Shown here piece by piece: positions 12,779-23,739 of a stretch of 64,000 bases of DNA. Under the pieces are notes generated by a model. The model was not told where the DNA came from. It saw only the letters and a list, made by a program, of their open reading frames with translations, and made no database searches. A program made the position numbers and the translations under genes. Position 1 is the first letter of the stretch; each line of letters opens with the position of its first letter. Source of the stretch: Tetmemena sp. SeJ-2015 (Eukaryota > Ciliophora > Spirotrichea > Sporadotrichida > Oxytrichidae); the NCBI GenBank assembly GCA_027382625.1, contig JAJKFJ010022543.1:22291-86290 (forward strand), given 5' to 3'.

Positions 12779-13106
12779 TCAGTTCTTTGTAAACATATTT
12801 GATGCTGTTCCCAAATAATCGGTGTCAAAGTTAGCTTCTCCAGTGGCAGCTTAAGTTACATCCTTCCAAAATTCATAATCTTGTTTAAGCTTTTCAAGCT
12901 CTGCCTCTTTTGAAATTAGCTCTGAATCCACTTGGCACAGGAAGTTTTTTAGCTATAAATACTCTCAGTCATAATTTATAGATAACAAATTTGAACAAAA
13001 AGGTGAGCATGCTTTCTATACAACTTACTGTGATTTCATAAGTGGGCTTATCATCTTTCAATATTAAGCCTGTACTCTATCTTAACTCACTGGCGCTACT
13101 AGCCAT
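12779..13106 (-). CDS. Small helical protein overlapping its upstream neighbour
   Basis: ATG at 13106 starts MASSASELRQSTGLILKDD. An intron (GTAAGTTG...TTTATAG, about 13020-12955) joins in phase to an acidic helical exon beginning LKNFLCQVDSELISKEAELE, which stops at TGA 12781-12779, giving roughly 85 aa. The first 20 bp overlap the 3' end of the gene at 13087-13509 in another frame. The clean splice joint and Glu/Lys-rich helix support it being real. No family recognised. An alternative is that these exons are the spliced 3' end of the upstream gene, but the frames I tested do not join without a stop. Confidence 0.5.
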
Positions 13107-13509
13107 CCCATTTCTTCTTAGCATAGGGTTCTTTGGCATCGCTTTGAAAAATTTAGAGAGCTTTGAGTTGGCCATGTTTTGCTAATTTTGCATCTAGCCA
13201 TCGCTACCCTGTGTCTTCAAAATAGATAGTCGAGACTTTCTTCTCTCTATAAGAAACATAAGAATTAAGAATACACTACTATCTTGTCTAATTTACTACA
13301 CCATAACGATCCTTACCGAGCATATCCTTCTACCGCATCTCTCTTTTACTCGTCATCTCCTCAAAGAGTTGATCAGCGTAGTACTTGTGCTGCTATTTTA
13401 ATACTGAAATGTTCTCTCCCGGAGCTACAGAGTAAGATGTTGTCGTGTAAGCATCAATAGTTTGAGAACGATTATTTGCAATGTAGTTATTGTTGTTATT
13501 GTTCATCAT
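13087..13509 (-). CDS. Small basic protein with poly-Asn start
   Basis: ATG at 13509 starts MMNNNNNNYIANNRSQTIDA and reads 140 codons to TGA 13089-13087 using many TAG/TAA Gln codons. The later part is Lys/Arg/Glu-rich with several Trp and Tyr. The frame is also open upstream to an ATG at 13776 (MVGLSTNKCEYFELSLCINN), so a longer protein of about 229 aa is possible. I prefer 13509 because of the typical Asn-rich start. No domain recognised. Its last 20 bp overlap the start of the next gene on the same strand. Confidence 0.5.
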
Positions 13510-13874
13510 TTTATTTTAACTAGCTACTGAGATAAATAAACTCTTCAAACAAATATTTATTTTCAAGTTGGATAAACTAGAATGCTTTTATTTCATTATC
13601 ATAAGAGGATTATAGAGTGAATTTGTAGACATTTTGTTAAAATTTATTTGGGAAAAGGTAAGTGATCTATGAGGTTGGAGATCTGCGAAGACAGTGAGTC
13701 TCCTTCCCTTTGCATAGTTATTGATACATAGAGATAATTCAAAATATTCACACTTATTAGTGGATAGTCCAACCATTTATTTATAGTTAAGTTTGAGATT
13801 TAAGTATGGTCACTTAATCATTAAATAAATGCAAATATGCTAACTTATGTGGCTTATATGTTTTCTAAGTATTT

Positions 13875-14528
13875 TCAAGATTAGTAGCGTTCGTTGGGGT
13901 CAAACTCATAGAAGAAATCAATGTTGCTGAAGCTGTCGTACTCCTCTCTCGCCTCAACTGAAGTCTTCCTGATTAGGGTTTCGTAGTATCTGTCATACAA
14001 CTATTTGCTGATGAATAGATTGTATTGGCACAGGCCTAAGAAAGTTGCCTCCAATTAGTTTATGGAGCTGAGTGGGTAAATCCGAAGAGGCTCCACAAAA
14101 TCAATGTTCCAGTATCTAAATAGGCAATTAATTAGTAAACTTAGAAATACAAGATATCTTCCCAATACTTGGCAGCAAGCACTAATGATCCGAACACAAT
14201 TGGCTTCCAGTTGAATAAATTAGATATAAAAAGTTAAATATGCTTATATGCAATTTATGAATGAGAGAATTTGGACACCGTTCTCTTTCTAAAAGAATTA
14301 GATTAAATGAGATTTTAAAAAATTTGAGAAGTTAAAAATCTATTGATAATAACTTACAATAAGTTTTTCAATGAATATGAGTGAGAGCAGACAAGATTCA
14401 GTGGTGAGCTGCATATTTGAAACGATTTTTGAATAAAGGCGAATAATTGATTCTTGAGAGGGAATGAAGGTCAGTTTCTTAAGTCCCTTCTTTGTTTTCT
14501 CCGCGTTTCCTTCAATTAGCGGATTCAT
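13875..14528 (-). CDS. PHO80/PCL-type cyclin
   Basis: Three exons. Exon 1 runs from ATG 14528 (MNPLIEGNAEKTKKGLKKLT) and ends in helices containing a LLSLIFIEKLI core. Exon 2 (about 14215-14120) has FNWKPIVFGSLVLAAKYWED, the diagnostic cyclin helix ending in the conserved Ala-x-Lys-x-x-x-Asp. Exon 3 (about 14115-13875) has the NQLEATFLGLCQYNLFISKQ helix, then a Tyr-rich tail and TGA 13877-13875. The pattern matches the single cyclin box of PHO80-like cyclins (PCL/cyclin-U group), which bind and activate a CDK. At about 170 aa it is a minimal cyclin box. The start codon overlaps the TGA of an upstream same-strand ORF. Confidence 0.75.
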
Positions 14529-14772
14529 TTAAATATTCTACTTATTATTTATAAGATATTCATATTTTGAGTTCTTTCAGATTTGAGAGAGAAGTTACCT
14601 TGATAAAGCTCCTAGTTAAACAATAGTGATTGAGTTGAAATCTAAGGCTCCTCTCCTCTATCTAAACTGACTAGAACATGAGCCTGGAATCGCTATATCA
14701 CTAGCTGAAGGATTTGTGACACCTTCGTAATGATATCAGCCCTAGTTAAGTAATATCTCCAAATTCAAATCT
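14525..14772 (-). CDS. Unassigned ORF or exon upstream of the cyclin
   Basis: An open minus-strand frame of about 80 codons reads through a Thr/Gln/Leu-rich helix (ADIITKVSQILQLVIQRF) and ends in TGA 14527-14525, which overlaps the cyclin ATG at 14528. It has protein-like composition but no start codon that I can place. It may be the last exon of the gene at 14.8-16.7 kb or part of a cyclin isoform. Confidence 0.3.
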
Positions 14773-14799
14773 TTTTAAAATTTATTGAGAAACCAAATT

Positions 14800-16694
14800 G
14801 TTTATTCAATAGTTGTCAACAGAAAAGATTCCGTTATTTCTTTCCTCTCTCTTTTATTATAGTTGTTACTGATGACGTTTTAAATGATCATTCTTATTAA
14901 AATAGAAAGGCGAAATCTTTCCTCCTGATAATTATGACATTTGAGATGATTGAGCTTTTTGATTATTTAGGTTAACTTTCAAATTATCTCATCTTTAGAA
15001 CTAAAACTATTGCAATTAGTTTATTACCTATACTATTTACTGGGTGGAAAATGCATTGAAGATTGTGATGAGAAAGGTTATTTTGAAGGGGTTTTTTTCT
15101 TTAAATCTGTCCTCTCGTGCATGAACTCTACCTGACTTGCCTTCCTTGAGCGTTTTTTGTCTGAGTAGGAGTAATTTCAGAATACTCTACAGAATGAGTC
15201 CTTTGGCTTAGCATTAATTTATTAGAGTTCTTGATATTTTCATCAGACTTCTCTTCTGGATATGAGTCTACTACCTCCGTATTTCTAATAATCTCATTTA
15301 CTTTATTGTCAACCTTTTGTTAATTAACTAAATTTATGAAGCCCTCTCTGTGAATTAAAGTTGGAATAATCGTTTCCCCTCCATAAACCAAAATTAATTT
15401 GATAAAATGGGTTTTATTAAAATTTTTCAGCCTACTTTTTTTATGTAAACTTTTTAAATAAAAAATATTCAATTTAAAAAGGGCTTAAAATTTTCAAGGG
15501 AAAAAATAGCAAAAATATAGATTTTATTTAGATCCAGCTATCTAAAGCTGACTGAATTAGGATTAAAATTTGAGGCCTTAGATGTTCTAATAGGCCTCTT
15601 TAATTAGAAGAATCAGATTCAGGAGCGAAAATTATCCTATGAACATATTTTTTACTTACTTTTTTTCATTATAAAATTTTACTGTCGAGGAAAGGCCCCC
15701 CCACTGCTTTTTTCTTTAAATCTGTCCTCTCGTGCATGAGCTCTACCTGACTTGCCTACCTTGAGCGTTTTTCGTCTGAGTAGGAGTAATTTCAGAATAC
15801 TCCACAGAATGAGTTCTTTGGCTCAGCATTAATTTATTAGAGTTCTTGATATTTTCATCAGACTTCTCTTCTGGATATGAGTCTACTACCTCCGTATTTC
15901 TAATAATCTCATTTACTTTATAGTCAACCTCTTAGTTAATTAACTAAAGTTACTATTGATAGTCCCTCTCTGTGAATTAAAGTTGGAAGTGAGCATCGTC
16001 TTCCCCTCCATAGTCCAATTCATTACAGGATTTAAAGTCATCTTGAGCCTGCTCCTGAGGCTCAGAATCATGATTAGTAGACTACTTTTTCCTGAGAGAG
16101 GAACCGTTGTCATGTCCACTCAGATTACCGTCGAAAGCAAAGTCAGCCAGTGGATCACTCATGCAGTCCCCGAAATCATTTGCAAAGCCGCAACAATCAA
16201 GAGGGTATGCAGGATCAAGATAATCATTTTCAAAATCTTGCTAGTCAATAGATATGATTCTATGGAAGTCAAATTCTCTTGGAGTTGTCATAGATTGGAT
16301 AGGGGCACTATAAAAGTCGAATCAGAAAATTAGGATATGCAAAATAGAAAAATGCTTACCCGTGCTTTCCCAAAGGATTCTTGGAATCGTGAGCAAAATT
16401 TTGCAAATAATCATGATAAATTTTATTAAATTAGAGAAGCTCATGCTTGAATTCTTATTATAGGATTAATCAGCCCCAAACGATTGAGTTTTTTGTAGAG
16501 AAGAGGGCCCCTTTTATTGCGCTTGATTTGGTGCTCATAATGCTTTTCTATCGTTACATTTTTATTTGTTACTCTCTTTATTAGGTGGCTCTTAGAATTT
16601 AAGGTAGATCTGAGTAATGGAGCATTTATAAATTTGCCTTATCACGTATCTCTTTTTAATGGCTGGAGCAGCATCCCGACATTTGATTTCCCAT
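14800..16694 (-). CDS. Putatively N-myristoylated acidic protein, uncharacterised
   Basis: ATG at 16694 starts MGNQMSGCCSSHQKEIRDK. Gly at position 2 with a nearby Cys-Cys pair is a typical dual N-myristoyl/palmitoyl membrane anchor. An intron of about 36 nt near 16480 and another (GTAAGC...TTTATAG, about 16365-16310) join in frame to an exon with MTTPREFDFHRIISID and an Asp/Cys/Gly-rich segment (about 16290-16100). A Glu/Asn/Ser-rich part follows down to about 15700. The 3' end is complicated by a partial direct duplication (15085-15440 versus 15705-16035). A Gln/Arg-rich C terminus is readable to about 14810. No catalytic domain seen. Membrane association is predicted from the start only. 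Confidence 0.5.
15085..15440. repeat. Partial direct duplication, copy 1
   Basis: About 350 bp that match 15705-16035 at high identity, spaced about 620 bp apart. This copy looks more degraded towards 15440. It duplicates part of the coding sequence of the putatively myristoylated-protein gene. Confidence 0.8.
15705..16035. repeat. Partial direct duplication, copy 2
   Basis: Partner of the repeat at 15085-15440. This copy keeps a continuous reading frame with the upstream exons, so it is probably the ancestral coding copy. Confidence 0.8.
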
Positions 16695-16888
16695 TTTGAC
16701 GTTTATAGTTTGGATAAAACACTAAGCAATTATTCTAATTAAAATTATCGAGTCCAAACAGAATGGAAGCAATATTATAAATGAAATATTATCAGATTCT
16801 TAAATTATGATTTTATACTGACGTAAAGGCATAATTTTTTTGCATCATTGAAGTTTTAAAATCTTAAACTTTTAAAAAAAGCAAATAA

Positions 16889-18168
16889 TCACTTTTTCCC
16901 TCTTTTAGCAAAATTTGACTTGCCTTTTGATGCTCCAATAGTAGGAGCTTTTGCATCTTTCGAAGCACTTTTATTGCTCGACATACTAGGAATTGAACTT
17001 TTAAAAAAGTTGTCTAGTCTCACTTAAGTTCTTCCCTGAGTTGGTGAATACCTAGAGAGCTTTTTAAGTCCGTTATCTACCTTCTCGATATTGAAATTTT
17101 TCTCCTTGACAAGAAAGTCTTTGATTTGATCTTCATCAGGCTTGCCCCATTTTAGCATATCTTGAAGAGCTTCCAAAGTTTCAGAGTAGTCAATTTTTAT
17201 AAATAGTTCTCTAGCCTCTTAGTATGGGAAATCATCTGGCACTATATACTTCCTAGTCTTCTTGCCTTTCGAGCTCTCTATTTCTCTTTCAATAGCCTCA
17301 AGTACCTTTTCGATGCTCTTATGTTCCAACATAAATTTGTAAGCCTTGATAGCTCCAACTCCCCCTATGGTTGGAGTATAATCACTTCCGCAAACTATGC
17401 AAAGATCTACAAACTCTTCATATGTAAGTTTGAGCTAGGATAAAACTTTTGCCAGCTCGATCTACATAAGATCAATTCCAGATTTTTACTTAGTTTAACT
17501 CAGCCCTCTTATCATTACAGGGCTGCCGAATGTGAGTGAGTCCATATCTTCACTGACAGTTGCAAAAGCTTTACCCTTTTTGACTAGGAAAGAACAGTAA
17601 GCTTCGGCTTCTCCAGGTGCCTAAACGACTGGAAATCCCATTGCCTTTATTAGCTTTTTTGCATCATCGACCATCGATCTTGTAACCTTGACAGTTCGTT
17701 AAGCCATTTTTGCCATCTTGAAAGCATCTCCATCCTCCATCGCATCTTCTTTCTCATCTTCAGCTTTGTCTCTATTTTCCTTTCTTCTTTCAAGAACCTT
17801 GCTCTTCAGTTCAGGAGGTTTCCCATCAAACACCCATATTGCTTTTATACCATGCTGTGCAAACAAAATGTTTCGATTAAATAATCCGATCAGATGCCTA
17901 AAATTTAAGATTAAGAAAGAAAGAAAATACTTACGCTGTCTGGTTTCCATTGGTATCTGTGAATTGCTTAACTCCCACTCCTTTGATGTTGTAAGTTGTG
18001 CTTATAAGGAATTAGTAAATTGCCTTAAAATAAGTTAAAACCTTTAAATAAGCTTACAATTGATGCATCACAAGCTAAAGTACGACCTGATAAACTTTCA
18101 AGAGTAATGGTCTAGAAACTATCAGGAGCCTTATCTGCAATTAGCTACATGAGATTCTTTATGCCCAT
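16889..18168 (-). CDS. FEN1: Flap endonuclease 1 (FEN1/RAD27 family)
   Basis: ATG at 18168 starts [20 protein letters not shown], the family N terminus. Introns of about 35 nt (near 18060-18025) and 37 nt (GTAAGT...TTTTAG, near 17935-17900) are removed. XPG-N and XPG-I motifs are complete: CDAS, FDGKPP, the GEAEAY acidic pair, [10 protein letters not shown], and [10 protein letters not shown], supplying the metal-binding Asp/Glu residues. A helix-hairpin-helix region foll​ows. Near the C terminus is a PCNA-interacting box (QVRLDNFF) and a Lys-rich tail ending at TGA 16891-16889. The enzyme removes 5' flaps during Okazaki-fragment maturation and long-patch base excision repair. At about 385 aa it has the usual length, and all in-frame TAA/TAG codons fall at plausible Gln positions. 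This gene anchors the genetic-code call. Confidence 0.95.
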
Positions 18169-18328
18169 TTGAATGATTCAGTCTTACCTGAGTATTTTAT
18201 ATTATAAATTTTAAATATACAGAATCATATTGAATTTACATACATAGAGGAAAACATGTAAATTGGATATTTAAAGTAATACTAACTTTAATCCACTTTT
18301 TGAATTTTTCCTAAATATGTTTAAAATC

Positions 18329-19372
18329 TCAGTGTCTACCTCTGAAGGTGTCCATATAACTGTGGCCTCCTACAACTTTGGAGATTACATCAGCCAGTCC
18401 TACAGGGAAGAATGCTCTGAGTAGGAAGATGACATTGCAAGCCCATGGCATGATTACCAACTCCTCCTCTTGTCTGATTGCCTGAATGATTCTTCTGACA
18501 ACCCAATGTTAATCCAAAATGTTGAAGGGGAAGTAAGACTTTACTCCATCAAACATACCAGTGTTGATGAAGAAGGGGCAAATGCAAGTAGTCTTGATGT
18601 AGCTCTGATTGTTTTTCTTCAGCTCAAGTCTTAGGCACTCATCTATAGCAAATGCGCCAAACTTAGAGGCACAATAGTCTGCTAAACCTGGTGTGCCTAC
18701 AGTACCAGCAACAGAGGCTATTGAAACAACATGTCCCTTCTTATGCTTGAGCATATCTGGGAGGAACTCCCTTATTGTGTAAAGATGAGCCAGGGTATTA
18801 ACTTCGATAGTCTTCTTCATCATGAAATCTGTGTTCTCAAGAATGGTCTTGCCTGAGACTATACCTGCATTATTGATGAGGATAGTCACTGGACCAAAGG
18901 CTTGTCTTGCAATCTTGCCAGCGTTCTCAACTGACTCCTTTGCTGAGACGTCACAGCTGAAGATTACGACGTTAGAGTCGTTTTTGACGGCTTGAACAAT
19001 CATATTCTCTATAAATGACGTATTAGACGTCATATCACGAAATTGTAAATTTTTCAATTAATCCCCCTTGAAAAGAGAGATTTTTTTAAAAAAATCTAAA
19101 ATCTAAGGTAAGGAGAAACTTACTGGTCTCTTCGAGCATTTGCATGTTCACGTCGGAAAGAGATAACTTGCAGCCCATCTTTGCAAATTGAATGGACATA
19201 TATCTGCCAAGACCGCTTCCTGCTCCAGTTACAAATACATGCTCACCCTTAAGTGATTTCTTGGGAAGCCATCCCATGCTTTTAAAGAAAGCATAAACTG
19301 CATAGAAGACTACAATAGAGGTTAAGAAGATCTGCTAATAAGAAGAGAAAATGTCAATACGAAATCTTCAGG
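18329..19372 (-). CDS. Membrane-anchored short-chain dehydrogenase/reductase (17-beta-HSD11/RDH-like)
   Basis: A hydrophobic N-terminal anchor (about 19340-19290) leads into the cofactor site VFVTGAGSGLGRYMS (Thr-Gly-x3-Gly-x-Gly). After an intron (about 19125-19060) come NNAG, the catalytic Ser in SIAS, and the Tyr-x3-Lys pair in YCASK. A further segment INTGMFDG and a C-terminal hydrophobic helix end at TGA 18331-18329. Order and spacing match classical SDRs of the 17-beta-hydroxysteroid/retinol dehydrogenase group, which oxidise lipid alcohols at the ER or lipid droplets using NAD(P). The substrate cannot be told. The true start codon is unclear: a short 5' intron (GTATTGAC...TTATTAG, 26 nt) probably separates it from the anchor exon. 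Confidence 0.85.
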
Positions 19373-19575
19373 AAAATGCAGGATATAGATCTCGCTCTCT
19401 CTTTTAGAGTGATTGCGGAATAGTAATCACAACACCAGTTTCACTTGAATTAGGATATTTTCAACTTACTTATGAGGATATAGAAAATGTTCTTCTTGGA
19501 GGTGAATCCACCATTAGCCCAGAATTATTTCTTCCATTAGTTGATTTTGGATTAGATAAGGAACATGATGATATC
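19351..19575 (+). CDS. Tentative exon, divergent from the dehydrogenase gene
   Basis: ATG at 19351 starts MSIRNLQENAGYRSRSLFQS and stays open with a hydrophobic/acidic composition to about 19575, where AT-rich sequence begins. It overlaps the presumed 5' end of the dehydrogenase gene on the other strand. It may be a small gene or 5' exon of the downstream phosphatase-like gene. No domain recognised. Confidence 0.3.
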
Positions 19576-19744
19576 TTTGTTCAGTAAGTGAAGAGGTAGC
19601 ATTTTTGTGGCTTTAATTTGTTAGCAAATCTTTTATATTTCTAACTTAATCTTGACTAAAGTTAAATCAGTATCTAATTATGGCTAATTATAATAGAAAA
19701 ATAAAGTTCTACAATTTAATTTGATTAAACGAGTATTTGCAGTA

Positions 19745-20872
19745 ATGATAGGGAATGTAAAATTCTCAGAGCTAGAATACCTAGCCGATCCTGAGCCACT
19801 AGACTTTACATAATTCGACATTTCAAAGACACAGTATTTTCTCATTAGGCATGGACAGACGGAGTTTAATATCCACTTTGGAGTATATAAGAGAGATCAA
19901 TAATCAGAGGAGTATAAGAATTTAAGAACTAAATTGGAATTCATAGACCCACCTCTCACAAACTAAGGACTTTCATGAATTTAATTTATGTTTTATGATA
20001 AGGAATGAAGTAGGCTCAGTCGATGCAACAGTCAGTGAATCAAATTAATTTTGAGATTGTGCTAGTTTCCCCCATGGTAAGAACCTGCTAGACAACGATA
20101 AACATGTTCGCTACTCATCCTAATAAAGACAAGATCAAATTCAAATTAAATATTTGATTCATAGTCTTCTTATCTTTAATTCTTGTTGACTCCAATTATA
20201 AAAGAAGGATGAATGCAAGTAATGACCTCACTCATTCCGCAGAATACCTCTACAGTCTTTTTGGTCCGAGCTGCAAGGACTCTAATGAAGGCATCAGTTT
20301 TGACTTCAGCCTACTTAGAGGGGCTATCTTTATAAATATGCATTTAAAGTATGATCTTTGGCGAAAGCAAAATATGGAATTTAAACGTACTCACAGAGCT
20401 TGAAACTATTCAAGGGATGCTTAAATAAATTGACCATAAGAGTTAGACTCAAACTGAAGTTAACTACTCAATCATTTCATATATGGGTGACCTCATCCAC
20501 AGAAGACTTGAGAGTCCTCATCAGATTTTCGACAGAGCTCAAATTTTCAAACGCTTCCTAACTGAATACTTGTATCATCAGAGGTATGATATAAATCAGA
20601 AGGTTGCTATAGTCGCTCATGCATCTTTTCTCAGGTCTTTAAGTGGAGATGGAGTGGATTCTGAGAAAGGGTTCATTATCAATTCTAAGGAATTTAGGAA
20701 TTGTGAAATACATCCATGGTCGTTTAAAATTAAATTAGTATTTAGTTTGCTCCGCTTTAGTGATTATTTACTGAATGCTTATTTATTTTATGTGAGATTT
20801 TAATATTAGAGAATGGTTTTTGAAAATGAAACTCTTAAGAAATTAATGTTTGATGAAAAAGTAAGTCTTTGA
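19745..20872 (+). CDS. Histidine-phosphatase (phosphoglycerate-mutase-like) family protein
   Basis: ATG at 19745 starts MIGNVKFSELEYLADPEPLD. The hallmark YFLIRHGQTEFN (Arg-His-Gly with the phospho-accepting His) is at about 19835-19870. After an intron near 19975-20015 comes VLVSPMVRTCQTTINMF, the usual second substrate-binding Arg segment. A later exon has VAIVAHASFLRSL, matching the second catalytic His block. The C-terminal end is uncertain because an intron may lie near 20720-20745 and the TGA at 20870-20872 may itself be intronic. Substrate unknown; members act on sugar phosphates, inositol phosphates or phosphoproteins. Confidence 0.75.
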
Positions 20873-21065
20873 ATTAATTACAAACTTAATTTGTTTTATC
20901 ATCATATTTTGCTTCTCTTTTTATTCTAATATAAATAAGAAATGTTTTTAGATAGCCATCCCTGGGGTTCAAAAATGAAGAGAGGTTTAATTTAAAATTA
21001 CTTTTAAATTCTGAATTTTTTGCTTTTGGACAATAGTTAAAATTTTAATTAAATTATCCTTATTA

Positions 21066-23650
21066 ATGAAAGTGTTGATTGTTAACTGTTTTAAGCTCAG
21101 AGCAAGTTTCGAAAGGTATTTAAAGTACCTCAAAATCTACTTCTTGAAATACGCAGACCCTTTGATAGGAGCCAGTTCTATTGATTTCATAGTGAGAGAC
21201 AAGTCAGATTTAAAGGACCTATTGATTGACTACGATGACATGGAGTAAGAAATTAAAAGTCAGTAGCGCATGAGTGGAGCACTCGGCCATCACCAAGAAA
21301 ATGAGGAAGAAAAGTCAGAGGAGTTCTTCGATAAAATAGACTTTGTTTTCATAGATGGTGACTCACTTAGCTTTTGTCCGTGGCTTGAGTAATACGACTA
21401 AGTCAGACTACTCATCAAGAATTGCATTAAGACCAATAAATGTCTCTTTGGCTCTAATATAGTCTTCCAAACTCTTAAATAGAAGTATATATCCTCAGTT
21501 AATTAATTGCTCTAATTTACCTCAAAAGCATTGGGCAATCCAATTTCTAGTACAGCCAAAAAATAAAAGTCATTATTTTAAGATTAATTTTCATTTAAAG
21601 AAACTATTTTAAAACTTGATTATACTATAATAACAACTAGAGAGGAGATCCATCACTCTCTCATATTAAAATTAAGAGCAACTCAAATCTTAGAGAGAGC
21701 TAAGCTAGTCTAAAGACTGCACTTCTTAATAAGTCTCTTCCAATGTTTAATATATCTATTTTTTATTTTAATGTTCAAATTTGAAAGCAATTAAGATGAA
21801 GATAAAGCAGACTCTAATTAAGATCATCGTATGAAAGTGGTTTTGAACAACTAGACTGGCTGCATTTACAAATTTGAAAGCAACTTTACTCAGCTCATGC
21901 TTTTGGGAAATGCAGGGCTCATTCACAAAATTAACGATGCAAACAACCAATAGGCCATTTTTATACTCTGTTTTAATTATTTTCTAAGGTCAAGGTCTCT
22001 TCATCTATAAATTTTGGTGCATAATTAAAAAACAGAGAAATTTTCGAAAGTAGCAATACAGTAGTTATAAAATGTAGTTATCAGGGAGAAAATACACTTC
22101 TGCAGGGGATAGCAGACAAATTCACAATGAGGAATTCTTTCATTCCTGAATATGCTTGGGTTACTCCTAAATCCATAGCTGAACTATTCCAACTTCGATA
22201 TAATTTTTAAATTTAATAATTTATGCATGAACTTCAGATTCATGCCTTACTTCAGACATAGACAAATTAAATCCTGGCAATATAAAGTCAAAATACCTTA
22301 GGAATACTTTTCAAGCCGTTGCATGAATTTAATAAGGAGCTATAATTACAGAGGCTATTTTAGAATTTTGTGACTTCTAGAATAAACTTAATGCAAGAAT
22401 AAGGTTAAGTTCATATAAGGTTGAGGGACACCACTTTCTCCCAAAACTTTTCATAGTCAACCACGTCTTCTCAAACTTTATGAAACTTATTTTAAGCATT
22501 TAAATTTAATTATGAGTTAGAATCAAATGTCCCGAACTGTAACAAGTCAAGGTGGAGAAATGAATTCCTTCCTCTAGAACAAATCAAGGCAGAAGTTTTA
22601 TAATAGCACAGCCTCAGCTACAAACAGTTCTTAAAAGCTAAAAAACGAGGGTTCACAATCTCACTAAGTTATCAACGTGAAGTACTAGACTAACAGCAGT
22701 AACTTTGGTACCAGAAAACAAAGCCTCGCTTTTGGTCGAACTGGAGAATTCAGCCGACTTAGCATCCCAAATTCAAGTATAGGTGAAGATCCCAATTTAG
22801 GTTAGAAGAGCATTTATTAAGAGCAGGCTATAGTTATTACAGATGACCAGTAATAGAAATCTAGACTTAGAAACCGATTGAGATAGTCATTATAGTTTTT
22901 GAGAATTATAATTTTGTTCATATTAGGGAGAAATTAACTTCAAGAAAATCTTGAATCAAAATGAGAAAAGCATTGATTTTGGAATTATTACCTAGCCTTC
23001 AATCTAGATAAATTCCTTTTTATATTTTTTTAATTTTTGATAATCCAGAAAGACATAACTTAAAAAGGAACGAATGATATCAGAATAAGAGATAATAGGA
23101 CTTAACTGGCACATTTAAGGTAGAGTATGCAATTGAGCAAAAACTTGTTAATGAGTTCAAACTTAAATGATAACAGCAGATAGTTTGAGAAATCAAGTGC
23201 ATCGATTTTAGAACAGAGACCATAGACCTAATTTGGATAAAGCAGGAAATCTTTTAGCGGAGCAACTCATGAAAAGCCCTGGGGCTTCCAATACTATGAT
23301 AAAAATGCTATGGAAAGTAGATACTGATCTTAATTGAATAGTGTATTTTATACTAGAGAAAAAAGAAGCATAAATTATAAAGTAATCAGTGGTTCTCAAA
23401 TGCTTTATTGTTTAAATTTATTAACAGTTAAGCTTCAACAAATCAGATTATCCTCTCTCCTGAGAAAGTTAAATGTCGAGTGATACAATAAACAGAGGTT
23501 GTCAATCAAAGAGCTGCTTCTCGTGAAAACGAAGAAGAGGTTGAGATCGGAGAGTTTAACATTTCTATGCCGAAGAGACTTTTAAGCCTTCCTAAGAAAA
23601 TCAACAAGGTCAAAATTATATATTAGGTCCCTAAGAAAATCACTTGATCA
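21066..23650 (+). CDS. Large uncharacterised protein
   Basis: ATG at 21066 starts MKVLIVNCFKLRASFERYLK. The frame stays open with dense TAA/TAG Gln codons through an Asp/Glu-rich loop and a segment KIDFVFIDGDSLSFCPW near 21330-21380. Further coding segments, separated by probable introns, are seen at about 21600-22120, 22130-22200, 22380-22500 (with HHFLPKLFIVNHVFSNFMKL) and 22510-22890 (Ser/Asn/Gln-rich). The gene ends with a basic tail (KRLLSLPKKINKVKIIYQ) at TGA near 23650. No domain recognised. Its 3' tail is duplicated in the intergenic regions of the downstream array, which shows that the tandem-duplication breakpoint lay inside this gene. Confidence 0.5.
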
Positions 23651-23739
23651 ATTCTTCAATTTAATTTTGATGAGGAATAAAATGTTTAACAATTTTATTA
23701 TCTTATAAAAAGAATTTATAATTTATAAAAGAATTATAT

